Positions 21,201 to 31,840 of a stretch of DNA of 64,000 bases are shown piece after piece. The position numbers were made by a program, and so were the translations under genes. Location of the stretch: assembly GCA_026636295.1 (NCBI GenBank), contig CP089456.1, positions 1,116,001-1,180,000 on the forward strand, in the 5' to 3' direction. The stretch's first letter is position 1, and each line of letters begins with the position of its first letter. The notes below the pieces were generated by a model, which was given only the letters and a program-made list of their open reading frames with translations, did not search any database and had not been told where the DNA came from. This stretch comes from Medakamo hakoo. Taxonomy: Eukaryota > Chlorophyta > Trebouxiophyceae > Coccomyxaceae.

Positions 21201-21577
21201 TCACGACAGCCAGTCGGCCGCGCGCGTGTCGCCTCGCCCGGGCGCGGCCGCCTGCTTGCGCGCGTCGGCGACGGCCTTGGCCGTCGCCTTGCCCACGGCC
21301 GTCTGAGCGTACGCGGCCTGGCGGGCTTCAGCAGCGGCCGCGGCACGGGCGCGGGCGTCGGCGACTTCGGCTTGCTCCGCGGCGGTCAGCGGGCGTTTAC
21401 GGCGGCTGTTGTGTGGGTGCATGGATGGGAAGTGGGAGGAAGGTCGAGCAGAGGGGAGGCCGCAGCAAGAGAGCGTTTGGCGTCAAAAAAAAACCTCTCC
21501 ACACCATCAAAAACTCACGGTGGCGCGTCCGGGTCCAGCGTCCGCCCGCCCGGCGGCTGGCTGAGGCAGGCGCCCAT
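21201..21577 (-). CDS. SVIP-like small p97/VCP-interacting protein
   Basis: Exons 21577-21519 and 21405-21201 (minus, phase 2, donor GTGAGT, acceptor CAACAG) code 87 residues. It begins MGACLS, a Gly2 N-myristoylation site with an adjacent palmitoylatable Cys4, as in animal SVIP (MGLCFP). Residues about 38-48 read RARAAAAAEAR, fitting the VCP-interacting motif R-x5-A-A-x2-R, inside a long Ala/Lys/Arg helix. Animal SVIP is 77 residues with the same order: lipidated N terminus, then VIM helix. It is known there as an inhibitor of ER-associated degradation and a p97 recruiter on membranes. Homology is by architecture and motif, as the protein is short and low complexity. The start is 120 bp from the PrimPol start, on the opposite strand. 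Confidence 0.75.
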
Positions 21578-21697
21578 GGGAGGTGGGGAATTGAGGCGGA
21601 TGGGGTGCGTGGACAACGCCGAAAAGGGAAAAACAAGCAATAAAATTCGGTCTGCTTCACTCTCGCGCACTGCGCAAAAAAACGCAAAGGGGAGAGC
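21578..21697. promoter_or_regulatory. Divergent promoter region SVIP-like / PrimPol
   Basis: Only 120 bp separate the two start codons, so the genes must share promoter DNA. AATAAAATT at about 21639-21647 is the only AT-rich patch. Confidence 0.55.
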
Positions 21698-24434
21698 ATG
21701 CGCCGGGCGTCGTCCGCGCCCGCCCTGTCCGCGCAGCCACCCCCACACGCCGCCCCACTCTCACCGCTGGTGGAGGACCTGGCTCTGGCCACGCAGGCCG
21801 TCCAGGTCAGCCCGTCGTCGCCTGTTTCGACTCCCGCGACAGCGCACCTGTCGCCGTTTTTCGACGACGGCGCGCCCGCGTCCCCGGCCTCCTCGCTCGA
21901 GTCCGTCCCCTCGCCCGCCTCGGACGAGGAAGGTCCGGCCCGCCTGTCCGGGCAGCTGGCCGGCCTGCGCCTGAGACCAGCGGCAGCAGCGCCTCGCCCG
22001 CCGCCTCGCCGCCGCCTGCCCGCGGTCGCGAAACGGGCGTCTGGAGCAGTAGCTGCTGCGCTCGCGCCGGCGCACCCGTTTCGGGCGCTGAATTTGCAGC
22101 CGACGGCGCCGCCGCGGCCGCCAGAGCCTGTGGCCGCCATGCAAGCACAGGTGGGTGTGAACTGTGGCGGTCCAATGGCGGCTTTTCGTCCTCGCATTGA
22201 AAAAAACGCGCTCGTGCCCTGCTCGCGTCATGCACGCTGCGCTCTCACACTTCTCCGCCTGTCCACACACACAACAGCCACCGCCGCCGGCGGAGCCGGC
22301 CCCGGCCGTCGCCACGCAGGCCGCGCCACCATCACCGCCGCCGCCTCCACCACCGGCCGCCATCTCCCAGCCCTCCCCACCAAAGGAGATGGGCCTGTCG
22401 GCGGCGGGCCAGGTGGCCGCGCAGCGCTACCTGGAACGCCTGGCCCAGCTCAACGCCCGCCGTGGGACCGCGGCCGGCGCTGCCTCGTCTCGGCAGCCGC
22501 TGACCGAACAGTCGCAGCAGCAGTGTGTCCGTGCTGCGCCCGCCGGCGCGACCGTCACCCTGGCGGCCGCGCGTAAAGCGGCAGCGTCCGCCGTCGCCGA
22601 CGCGGCGAGAGCCGCGGCCGCGACCGACGGCGCGACGGGCACCCAGGTCGCTGCCGCCGCCGCCGCGGCAGCGGAGGCCGTGTGCGAGGACGATGGCGGC
22701 AGCCCGCCCCGCGTGGCGCGGGCGCTGCTCCCCCCGCTCCCTCCCTCCTCGGCTGGTCGCCCGCCGCGGCCGCCCGTCGCGGCCGGGTCAGCGTTTGCGA
22801 CGCCGCAAAAGCTGTGGCGGCCACCGCCCGCCGTGCCGCGCCGGGCGGAGGCGGGGCCGCCGCTGCCGGCGACGGCGGACGCGACGGTCGGTGTGTTCAA
22901 AGCCCAAGCCGACGCCGCGGACTGGGCGGACGACGCGAACCGCTGGCTGGTGGGCGGAGACGCCGGACCGGCCGTCCCGGCCTCGCCCGGCCCGTACCAC
23001 CACCAAGACCCGACCGCCCCGGACGAGCCCATCAAGCTGTGGTGCGAGGAAGTCCCCAACGAGCTGGGCCGGTCCTTCCGCCAGTTCCTGGCGGCGTCCT
23101 ACGGCGCCCTGTGGAAGCGGGCGCGGTTTGGGTGCGTGGGCCTGGCGCCCGGGCGCCACATATACGAAGTCTTGCGGGAGGGCCGCCCCGCCCACCTGTA
23201 CTTTGACCTGGAATTCGTGCCCGCCTGCAATCCGGGCGTGGACGGGGACGCCGTCGTCGACGCGCTGGTGCGCCTGGTGTCCCAAGACCTGAAAGCGCGG
23301 TGGGGGTTGGACCTGGACCCCGCCGCGCACGTGTTGGAGGCGGACTCGTCCACGCCCGACAAGTGGTCCCGCCACCTGCTGGTGCGCCTGCCCGACGGGT
23401 CCGCGTTCAAGGACGGCCAAGCGGCGGGGCGGTACGTGGCCGAACTGCTGGGCCACAGCGCGGCGGACGCGCTGCGGGTGCGGGCGAAAGGGTGCGGGCA
23501 CAAAGACGCGGCGGCGCCCTCGGACTGGACGTGGGCCGTCGACACGGCCGTCTACACGCGCAACCGCCACTTTCGCACGCTGCTGTCGAGTAAATTCGGG
23601 AAGGCCGCCCCTCTGATGCCGACGCCCCGGTTCGTGTGCGGTCCTGGCGGGCCAGGCGAGGCCGCGCGGCCGGGCGGCGGCGGTGGTGGACCCGCGACGA
23701 CGCCTCCGTCCGCGTGGTCGCTCCGCGACCTGTGGCTCTTCTCCCTCGCCTCCGCCGTGGCGCCGGGGTCCCGCCTGGTGGACGTCGCGCCGCGCGACCC
23801 CTGGGTGGACAGCTGCCTCGTGGCGGGCGGCGGTGGCGGCAGTGCGGCGAGGGCTGCCGGGGGGTGGGTGGGCTTGGAGGACGCGTGCGCGATGCTCGAC
23901 CGCGCACCCGGCGCGGGCGGGTTGGCGGCCGGCGCCGCCGCGTCCGCGCCGCTGGCGTCGCCCTCCCGGGCCCTGCCACCCGGCGTCTCGTCCCGCTACG
24001 GCCTGGGCTACAAGTACGACCCGCGGGACGTGCCGCCGGGCGCGCCCCCCGGCCCGCCCGCGCCCGACTCGGACCTGGTGGCCTTGGTCGAAGCGACGAC
24101 GCCCCTGGTGGAAGCGGCGGCGGCCCGGCGGGCGGGGGGCCGGCCCGCCTACGTCCGCCGTGCCACGGTCTGCGGCCGCCGCGGAACGGTCGTCACTTTC
24201 ACGCTCGTCGGCCCCGGCTCGCACTGGTGCGGGCGCAAGGGCGGCCACCACAATTCCAACAACATTTATTTCCTGGTCAACTACGCCGCCGGCGCCGCCG
24301 CCCAGAAATGCCACGACCCGGACTGTGCGGGGTACGCGTCGGAGGCGATGCCGCTGCCGGAGGGGCTGGCCCGCCAGGCGGCGCGCGTGTTTGGGGTGGA
24401 CGCGAGCGGGCGGGGGTTGAGCCTGGATGGGTGA
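21698..24434 (+). CDS. PRIMPOL: PrimPol, archaeo-eukaryotic primase-polymerase
   Basis: DNA-directed primase-polymerase that reprimes stalled forks in nucleus and organelles. Exons 21698-22150 and 22278-24434 join in phase 0, 869 residues. The first 400 or so residues are an unusual Pro/Ala/Ser-rich extension. The catalytic core follows: SFRQFLAASYGALW, YEVLREGRPAHLYFDLEF (D-x-E metal site about 459-461), DKWSRHLLVRL, then the third Asp in WAVDTAVYTRNRHFRTLLSSKFGK near 571. The UL52-like zinc module is intact at about 800-836: WCGRKGGHHNSNNIYF and AAQKCHDPDCAGY. The protein stops some 35 residues after the last Cys, so the C-terminal acidic RPA-binding motif of animal PrimPol is not seen. Length is larger than the usual 500-600 because of the N terminus. 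Confidence 0.96.
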
Positions 24435-24529
24435 TGGTGGTCGTGGTGCAAACACAGCTGCTTTCTTTTTTTTCGTGTTTCTTTTCCCGGCGTCGTGCCT
24501 CTTCCCAGACAGCGCGCACGCGCACGGGG

Positions 24530-25385
24530 ATGGCTGCGTCCTCACCCGGCAGCACGGGAGGCAGGCTGCCCTTCCGGAAGGCGTGGGAGGTGCGTGGTGC
24601 TTGGAGGCGCGATGCGAGCGGCGCTGGCCGGCCAATGGCCTGTGCGTTTTTTTCGTTTCGGTCGCCGCCCACACTGCCTCACCCTCTCCGCCCATCCATC
24701 TCACACCACTAACCAGGACCTGATGGCCACCCAGTCCATCGGTGCCGCACTGCTGGCGGATGCGGACGGCGCGCTGGCCGAGCTGGCGACGGACGTTGCC
24801 CGCCGGCGAGCGACGGCCAGCCGCGCCACCACCACATCCTCGGCGGCCACGGACGACCACCGGTGCCACCCGGCCGTCCTGGCCCTGCTGGCGGCGTGCC
24901 CCGTCCCGGGCCTGGCTGCGTACGTGGCCTCGGCCCCCGGGCCGCTGCCGCGACCACCGCAGCCGGACCGCCTGGCCGAGCGGTTGAGTGGCGTGGCGCA
25001 GGGGTTGGGGGTTGGGGCGGACGCCGCGGAAGCAGCGGCGGCGGCGGCGGCGGAGCTTGCAGGCCGACCGCCAGAACAACTCATCGCTGCTGCCCGCGTC
25101 TGCACGGGCATCCAGTGGGCCGACGGCGGCGCGGGCGACGTGGACGCAGCGCCGGCGGTGGTCGCGCTTGTTGCAGCCGCGGCCGCACAGACGGCTGCCA
25201 TGCGCTCCCGTGTCGCGGCCGCCCTGGCGGACCCTGGGCTGGTGTTGTTGGCGGGTACCGACCCCGCGCCTGTCGCGACCTACGGCCTGCTGTGGGGCCT
25301 GGCGCCGTTTTGTGATGAGGGAGCTGTGACAGCGGTCGTCGCGCTGGAGGCCGCGCTGGATGGAGGGGGTGGAGGAGGGGTCTAG
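24530..25385 (+). CDS. Unrecognised Ala-rich helical protein
   Basis: I do not recognise this gene. Exon 1 (24530-24589) starts MAASSPGSTGGRLPFRKAWE, and exon 2 is 24717-25385; the phase-0 join has good splice sites (GTGCGT, AACCAG), 242 residues. The sequence is dominated by amphipathic Ala/Leu helices with conserved-looking islands: FRKAWEDLMATQSIGAALLADADGAL split by the intron, CHPAVLALLAACPVPGLAAYVASA, and a C-terminal TYGLLWGLAPFCDEGAVTAVVALE. No signal peptide, membrane helix or metal motif is evident. It lies 95 bp after the PrimPol stop and 273 bp before NUP50, all on the same strand. Codon use matches its neighbours, so a real host gene is likely; function unknown. Confidence 0.7.
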
Positions 25386-25658
25386 AGAGCGTGCCTAGTT
25401 CTTTCTTGTACTTGTAGAACGACTGGACTTTTTTGGACGTGCAGCCTTTGTCTGATGTGGTGTGGCGTGGCCGGCCTCCGACGGCGGCCGGTCGAAAAAA
25501 TGATGAGACGGACGCAAGGTTTTCACCCGCCTCAGACCTCCATTCCATCAGGCCCATCCCGCGCGCGCGCGCACGCGGCTTTCCTCCCCGCAGCCGGGCG
25601 TGCAGGCGTGCACGTCGCCTTGAGCAGCCCTCCCGCACGCGCCCACGCGCTCGTCCAA

Positions 25659-26754
25659 ATGACGGCCGACCGGCCCGCCGCCTTCAAAGCGGCCCTGGCC
25701 GCACTCAACGCCCAGTTCGCGGCCTGGGTGAGCGCCCAGGCGTCGGCTCACCCGACCGACCTGTGGGCCGACGGCGCACGGGACTACGTCAAGCATGCGA
25801 GTGAGCTCATTGACGAGTACAAGGACGTGCTGGGTGAGTTGGGTGGTTGGCGGTGCGGGCGCGGGGACCGGTGTGTGTTTTTCGTTTGATGCGACAAGTG
25901 CGAATGCAGTCGGCGCTCACTCACGCCTCTCCCATTCCACAGGCTCGTCGGCCGCCGAGCCTGCCTCTGGAACTGGGCCAGCCCCTGCACCAGCCAGCAC
26001 AGGTGAGTTCGGGAGGTGGGGAGGGAGGGAGCGTCGTTTTTTTCTGTTCGCTTCGCGCACTCACGCTCGACACCGGCCCATCCCATCCAACCTCTTCTCT
26101 CTCCCTCCAGGCCTGTTTGGCGCGCCCGCGCCCGGCCTGTTTGGCGCTCCTGCCGCGCCTGGCGGGTCCGCTCTCTTCGGTGGCACCGGTCCGGGGCCTG
26201 GCACCGCCCTCTTTGGCGCACCGCCCGCCGGAGGTGGCTTTGGCGGCTTTGGCGGCGCGTTTGGCGCGCCGCCGCCCGCGGCCGCGGCCGAGGACGACGA
26301 CGACGGCGAGGCGGAAGAAGAGGAGGCCACGCCCGCGGCCCTGGACGCGGGCGCGGCCATCGCATTCAAAGCGTCCGCCCGGCTGCACGCCATGCCGCCC
26401 GGCGCGCCCAAGTGGGTCGACCGCGGCCGCGGCGTCCTGACGCTGCGGGACGGCGGCGGGGACGGGGGCGCCGCGTCCCGCCCGCACATCGTCTTCACGA
26501 CCGACACGGGCCGCGTGCTGCTGAACGCCGCGGTGTACAAAGGCCTCGTGACCCAAAAGGCCAAGAAGCCCAACATGGTGACGGCGGCCCTGGCCAACGC
26601 GGCGGCCGTGCCGGGGGAAGGAGGGGATGGTGGGGAGGGCGGCGGCGGCGCGGCGGCGGTGAAGCTGGCGCCTCATTTATTCGGCCTGGGCTCGGAGGAG
26701 GAGGCGGACGCGTTCAGTGCGGCGCTGAAGGAGGCGGTCGCCAAGCTCAGCTGA
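25659..26754 (+). CDS. NUP50: NUP50-like nucleoporin with FG repeats and Ran-binding domain
   Basis: Mobile nuclear-pore basket protein helping importin/Ran cargo release. Exons 25659-25833, 25943-26002 and 26111-26754 (all phase 1) code 292 residues. The N-terminal helix region (AFKAALAALNAQFAAWV, then DLWADGARDYVKHASEL) is followed by GLFG/ALFG-type repeats at about 79-125 (GLFGAPAPGLFGAP, ALFGGTG, ALFGAPP, GGFGGFGGAFG). An acidic linker precedes a RanBP1-type domain at about 150-290 (ASARLHAMPPGAPKWVDRG, GVLTLR, RVLLNAAVYKGL, HLFGLGSEEEADAFSAAL). The order FG repeats then C-terminal RanBD is that of NUP50; the family's N-terminal importin-binding motif is not obvious. Confidence 0.88.
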
Positions 26755-26995
26755 AGCTGGCGCACTGAGGGATGCATGTGTAAAAAGAGGACGGGCGGCG
26801 GACGGATGGAATGAGGAGAGGGTTGGTGTTGCGGTGTGCCCGCCTCCTCACTCGTGTTTTTTTTTTTTCGCTGGAGCAGCGCGCTCTCGCTGCAGGAAAA
26901 CAGAAAAAAAAAAACACGACCGCGGTCGTGCCCCTTCTTCTGCGCGCACACGACCTTGGAGTGAGCATACGCACACTGCGCGCACGGCCGGCACA

Positions 26996-28126
26996 ATGGA
27001 GGCCCTACCCAAGCGCATCATTAAGGTGCGGGCGAGGCGGACGCAAGCGTGGCGCAGAAGAGGCATGCGCGGCGCGTCGTCGTTTCGCTCCTCACCCCTT
27101 CCCCACTCCCTCGTCACCCCTCCGCCCTACCCTTGCAGGAGACTCAGAGGCTGATGAGTGACCCAGGTACGGGAGCGGGGCGGAGGTGGAACGGCGTTTT
27201 CGCGCGGCTATCCGCTCTCAAAAGCGGACGTTTCGCGCGGGGAGAGGGCGCCCCTCCTCCGAGGCCACGGCGCGGACCAAAACGCTCCCGTCGCGACAGG
27301 GTCGGCCCGCCGTCAGGCCCTGCTCGCCCTCGACGCAGGGGTGTCAGCACGTCCGACGCCTCGCTGGTGTGGCAGCGTGTCATTCCGGTCGCTCCCAGCC
27401 CCCCGCCGCGACAGCGTGCGCAGTGCAATGCTCTCACAACCTTCCCTCTCCACCTGCACACGCGCCCACACCACCCACAACAGCCGAAGGCATTTCCGCC
27501 CAGCCCGCTGAAGACAACCTGCGGTACTTCAGCGTCGCCATCCGAGGCCCGGACCAGTCGGCGTACGAGGGTGAGTTGCTTGTCGCGGGAGGCGGCGAGG
27601 GCGTGCGCCAACGCCACCCCCGCCCACCTTCCAGCCTCTCATTCACGCCCAAAACGCGCCCACACATCCACACACGCACAGGCGGCATCTTCAAGCTGGA
27701 GCTGTTCCTGCCGGAGGACTACCCCATGGCTGCGCCAAAGGTGCGCGCGTGGTTTTGGGGGGGCTTGCATGCCTCCCTCCTTCTCTCCGCATCCACTTTC
27801 TTCCTGCCAGTCCACCCCTCCACGCCGCTCCCTCTCTCTCTCACCGCGCCCCCCCACTCCCTCAGGTCCGCTTCCTCACCAAGATCTACCACCCCAACAT
27901 CGACCGCCTGGGCCGCATCTGCCTGGACATTCTGAAGGACAAGTGGTCGCCGGCCCTGCAGATCCGCACCGTGCTCCTGTCCATCCAGGCGCTGCTGTCG
28001 GCGCCCAACCCGGACGACCCGCTGGACGAAGGCATCGCCCGCCAGTGGAAGGATGATGAGGCGGCCGCGCTGGCGACGGCCAGGGAGTGGACGCGGCAGT
28101 ACGCCAGCCCTGACGGCGTCATGTGA
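26996..28126 (+). CDS. UBC13: UBC13 ubiquitin-conjugating enzyme E2 (K63 chains)
   Basis: E2 that pairs with an Mms2/Uev partner to build K63-linked chains in DNA-damage tolerance and signalling. Five exons: 26996-27025, 27139-27166, 27484-27570, 27682-27740, 27866-28126, total 154 residues. Sequence matches UBC13 along its length: [63 protein letters not shown], the HPN motif KIYHPNID, the catalytic Cys in [12 protein letters not shown], and [16 protein letters not shown]. Exon sizes as small as 28 nt explain why no single open frame shows it. Confidence 0.97.
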
Positions 28127-28433
28127 GAGCGAGTGAGGGTGTGCGAGGCGACGGAGCCGAGACAGAGCCTGCTTTTCTTTAGCGTGGGGGTGAGTGCGCG
28201 AGGGTTGTTCTTTTTTCTTGCCTTGCGCGCGTGTGTGCGGGGAGGGGGGAGGCGCGTGAGCTTTTCCGTGTGTGAGAGAGAATGCCGGTGGTCTATAGCT
28301 CCCTTCCATCCTTTTTTGTTCCTTGTGCGGCCGCCCGCGGACGGCCAAGCTAAACACAAAAACGTTTTTGCACTTTCTCCATCCATCCCGTCCCGCCCGT
28401 CGCATCCTCTCCTCCGCCTCTCTCTCTCGGAAT
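28127..28433. other. Convergent 3' region UBC13 / PDCD5
   Basis: 307 bp between stops; T-rich and CT-rich stretches suitable for transcript ends, no gene seen. Confidence 0.5.
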
Positions 28434-29191
28434 TCAATCATCGTCGTCAAACACGTTGCGCCGCTGGATGGTGACTTTGGTCCGCCCGCCGCCGCCAGAG
28501 GCCGCAGAGATCTGATCCAAGAGGCCGACGAGGCGGTCTTCCGTCACCTGGTCAGTGAGAGAGTGAGAAGGGGTGGAGAAAATGAGACAGCGGGGGTGAG
28601 TGGCGGTGGAGCGCAGAGGAACGTGCGAACGTCGCACTGCTCTCCCGCCATCCCTCCACACCCTCACCTTTTCCGTCAGCTGGCCGTTGCGCGCCATGCG
28701 CAGGACCATGTCCTCCACGCCCCGTGCTTTATCCGGTTTGACCAGGGCGATGCGGGCGACTGTTGCGTCGCGGAGGGAGGGAGGGAGAGAGGGGTGAGGA
28801 GAGGGGGCGCGCGCGCGCGCTGGGTTAGGGTTGGAGCCGCCTCTAGTAAAGAAACAACAACACGACAACGCACGTCGGTCCCGGGCCTCCGGCTCCAGGA
28901 CGGCGGCCAGCATGGCGGACCGCTGTTCCTCTGCGGCGGCCCGGGCTTCAGCCTGTTGAGAAGTGAGGAGCGGGTCCGTGTGTGAGGGTGACAGCGGCTG
29001 CTCTGCCTGGTGGGAGCAGGGGAAGGCGGACGGGCGCGCAGCAGGGAAAAAAAAAAAAAACCCCGCCCTCACACCTGCTGCTGCTGCGCCTCCGGCGTCA
29101 TGCCACTGCCGCCACCACCGCCGCCGCCTTTGCCCGCCATGAGCTGGGCCAGGCGACGGGCACGGATTTCCTCCAGGGCAGGGTCGTCCAT
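28434..29191 (-). CDS. PDCD5: PDCD5-family protein
   Basis: Small conserved protein (archaea to humans) linked to prefoldin/TRiC function and apoptosis in animals. Four exons on the minus strand: 29191-29075, 28952-28874, 28759-28668, 28547-28434; phases agree, 133 residues. Matches: MDDPALEEIRARRLAQLM, AEARAAAEEQRSAMLAAVLEPEARDRL joined across an intron to ARIALVKPDKARGVEDMVLRMARNGQLTEKV, TEDRLVGLLDQIS and the acidic end RRNVFDDDD. The Gln4 run sits at the end of exon 1, just before an unusual GTGTGA donor. Length is normal for the family. Confidence 0.95.
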
Positions 29192-30223
29192 TTTTCTCCT
29201 CTTTCCGATGCGTTGCTGCTTTTCCTCTTCGAGAAGGGCACCGGCTGCCCAAGGCGCGTCTAGGATCCTGGCCAGAAGAACAGGCCGAGCGTCTACTGGA
29301 CAGGCGGGCTGTGGGCCGCGTCGCGGGCCAGATTCTGGGGAAAGACGACGACGCGCGGGGCGAAAAAAGGAGAGTGAGGGGACGGCGTGGTGCGCTGCTT
29401 CTACCTTGGGAACCTCCACACAACCCCGACCCCATCATTTTTTTTGTGTTGCCGACTCCGCCTGGTCCTCATTTACACGCACGTGCGGCACACCACACAC
29501 ACACACACACACACACACCACACCCCAAGGGTGAGGGGGACGCAGGAAAAAAAAGGGGGGTGGGCGCGTAAGCCCAGGACGCCGCTCCCAACCAAAAACC
29601 ACCACACACACGCACCGCTGAGACACGCCGAGCACGCCACCCGCGCGACCACCCCCCCGCAAGGGCAAAAAAAAAGCACACCCCACACCCGCACAACTTC
29701 CCAGGGCGTTTCCCGTCTTTTGTTTCCCCATCCCGTCCCACACCGCAGACACGCGGGGCCGGAAAGAAAGAAAGAAAGCACGCGAACATTCCCACGAAAA
29801 GAGGAAAAAAAAGCACACCCACGTTTTTTCTTGTAAAAGGGAAAAAAGGGAGAGAGAAGCCGCGACGGCAAGGCGCGGAGGGAGTGGGCCCCCCGGCCGC
29901 GCCGCGGCGCCACCTCTTTCTTTTTATTTGAGAGGGCGGAGGGAGGCACAAGGGAGGCAGGCGCAGGAGGGGCCAGAGGCCCCTCCCACTCCCGCCCGGC
30001 CGCCACGCCCGCCCACTCCCGCCGTCCATTCCACCGCGCGCGCCGCCCGCCGCTCTCACACACATACGCACACACGCACGCCACCACCACACACCGCCAC
30101 CCGCCAACCCACAACAGGCTAGGCTAATGCTTCCACGCGCACACACTCACAGCTCACACACGCACACACACATTGTCTTTGATTGTGCTTGGGAGGGGGA
30201 CGCGCCCCTGCCAACACACCGCT
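29192..30223. other. Gene-free stretch between PDCD5 and the RanBP2-zinc-finger gene
   Basis: About 1 kb with no credible exon on either strand. It holds a (CA)n tract near 29492-29518, A- and T-runs, and GAAAGAAAGAAAG at about 29762-29774. It includes the PDCD5 promoter and the 3' region of the next gene. Confidence 0.5.
29492..29518. repeat. (CA)n microsatellite
   Basis: A near-pure dinucleotide run in intergenic DNA upstream of PDCD5. Confidence 0.8.
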
Positions 30224-30496
30224 TCAGGGCGGGCCGCCGGCCGACGGCTCCTTGGCCGCGCCGCACCGGAAGCAGGCGGCGCGGGACGCAAAGTTGTGGG
30301 TGTTGCACCCGCCGCACATCCAGTCGCCCGGCTTCCAGTTGGGGACGGGCGCGCCGCCGGGCGGGCCCCAGCCCGCGGGCGGCGGGCCGCCCGCGCCCGC
30401 CGGGCGGTCGGCCGCGCACTGGTAGCAGCGGGCCCGGGACGCGAAGTTGTGGCCGTGGCAGGCGGGGCACTCCCAGTCGCCCGGGCGCCAGCCGTG

Positions 30497-30529
<33 letters not shown>

Positions 30530-31609
30530 CATGGGCGGCGGGCCGCCGTAGCCGCCGTAGCCGGGGCCGCCGCCGTAGCCGCCGCCCGGGCCGCCGTAGC
30601 CGCCGCCCGGGCCGCCAAAGCCGCCCGGGCCGGGGCCGTAGGGGCCGGGCGGGCCGCCGTAGGGGCCGCCGGGCGCGCCGTAGGGGGGGTAGCCGCCGGC
30701 GGGAGGGTAGCCGCCGCCGGCGGGGCCGTACCCGCCGCCGGGCGGCGGGGGGCCGCCGCCGTACGGGCCGCCGGGCGGGCCGCCCGGCGGGCCGCCGCCG
30801 TAGGGGCCGCCGGGCGCGGCGCCGCCGGGGGGCGGGCCGCCGAACTGGCCGGGCGCGCCGCCGCCGCCGGGGGCGCCGGGCGCGCCGGCGCCGGGCGCGG
30901 CGCCGGCGGGGGCGGCGAAGTTGTCGCCCTGGGGGCCTGTCGTGTCGGGCGCGTGTGTGCGGGGTGGTGTGTGTGTGTGAGGGAGGGAGGCGGCGTTCAG
31001 GGCAGCAGGCGCGAGGGGAGTCAGAGTGGAGGAGAGTGCGGCGGCGAAGGTTTGCCGCCGCCGCGCGGTGTGGGCGGCGCCGGCGCGGCGTCGCGGACAG
31101 CGTGGCTCGTCGCCACGGGCGTCTTTTCTGTCTTTTTTCCATCGCCGTTGGGCGGCCGGGCCAGCCAGGACCGGCGCGCTTCCACATGAAGAGGCTCATG
31201 CAGGACACACATGTCCTTGGACGAGGGACAGGGCGGCCAGACGGAGCCTGGGCCGCTGGTGGCGCGACGGATCGGTCGGCCTGCCGCCCCCCCGGCGCGC
31301 CCGGCATCGGCGGCTGGCGGGGGGTGGAATTGGCGGCGGGCGCCGGCCAACCCGGGTCGGGCAAGCTTGTCCACCACGCCCTTTTAAAAGGAGAGTGTCT
31401 GGGCTCATCGGCGGGCTGGGCGGCGGGGCCAGATCGCCGGCGCAGGCGGGGCGGGAGGGCCGCGCCCAAGGCCAAACGCGGAGCGATGGGGGGCCGGCGG
31501 CGGCCGCGTGAGGGGAGGACCGCGCGGCCTGCCGCGGTCACTCCTCAGCTCCCACACCCCCTCCCACGCCCGTGTGGCAAGGGCAGACAAACGCACCAGA
31601 GTCACCCAT
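30224..31609 (-). CDS. Gly/Pro-rich protein with two RanBP2-type zinc fingers
   Basis: Exon 1 is only 13 nt (31609-31597, Met-Gly-Asp-Ser plus one base) and exon 2 is 30936-30224, phase 1 with donor GTGCGT and acceptor CGACAG; 241 residues starting MGDSGPQGDNFAAP. Exon 2 alone has no upstream ATG, which is why the mini-exon is needed. Residues about 15-145 are GGPYGG/PPGG-type repeats. Two C-terminal RanBP2 fingers of the W-x-C-x2-C-x10-C-x2-C form follow: DWECPACHGHNFASRARCYQC and DWMCGGCNTHNFASRAACFRC. Fingers with Asn and Arg at these places bind single-stranded RNA (ZRANB2 type) and occur in plant stress and organelle RNA proteins. RNA binding is therefore likely; the exact orthologue is not known. 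Confidence 0.85.
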
Positions 31610-31840
31610 GCTTGGTTGGAAAGGGTTTGGGAGTTGGTCGAGGAGGGACGGGGAAGGCGTGGGGAGAGAACGAAGAACGGGAAAAGAGTTCTGTCACTGG
31701 CACTGGGTCCACTCGCACACATAAAAAGCGGGCGGAGCCCGCGGCCCCCCCCATCCCCGTCTCTCTGCCGCAGCAAAGAGAGAGAAGCGAGGCCGGCCCT
31801 CGCCCCGACACCCACCCCCCGCTCGCTCACTCTCTCCTCG
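31610..31840. promoter_or_regulatory. Divergent intergenic region zinc-finger gene / RHF-type RING gene
   Basis: 231 bp between opposed starts. ATAAAAAG at about 31721-31728 is a weak TATA-like sequence for the plus-strand gene. Confidence 0.45.

Noticed and set aside
29469-30146. Open frames on the minus strand downstream of the RanBP2-finger gene
   Set aside because: Cross CA repeats and homopolymers, no homology; probably 3' UTR and spacer.
31021-31541. Minus-strand frames MSPDTLLLKG and MVDKLARPGL as the first exon of the RanBP2-finger gene
   Set aside because: No phase-compatible donor; the 13-nt exon at 31609 fits better.
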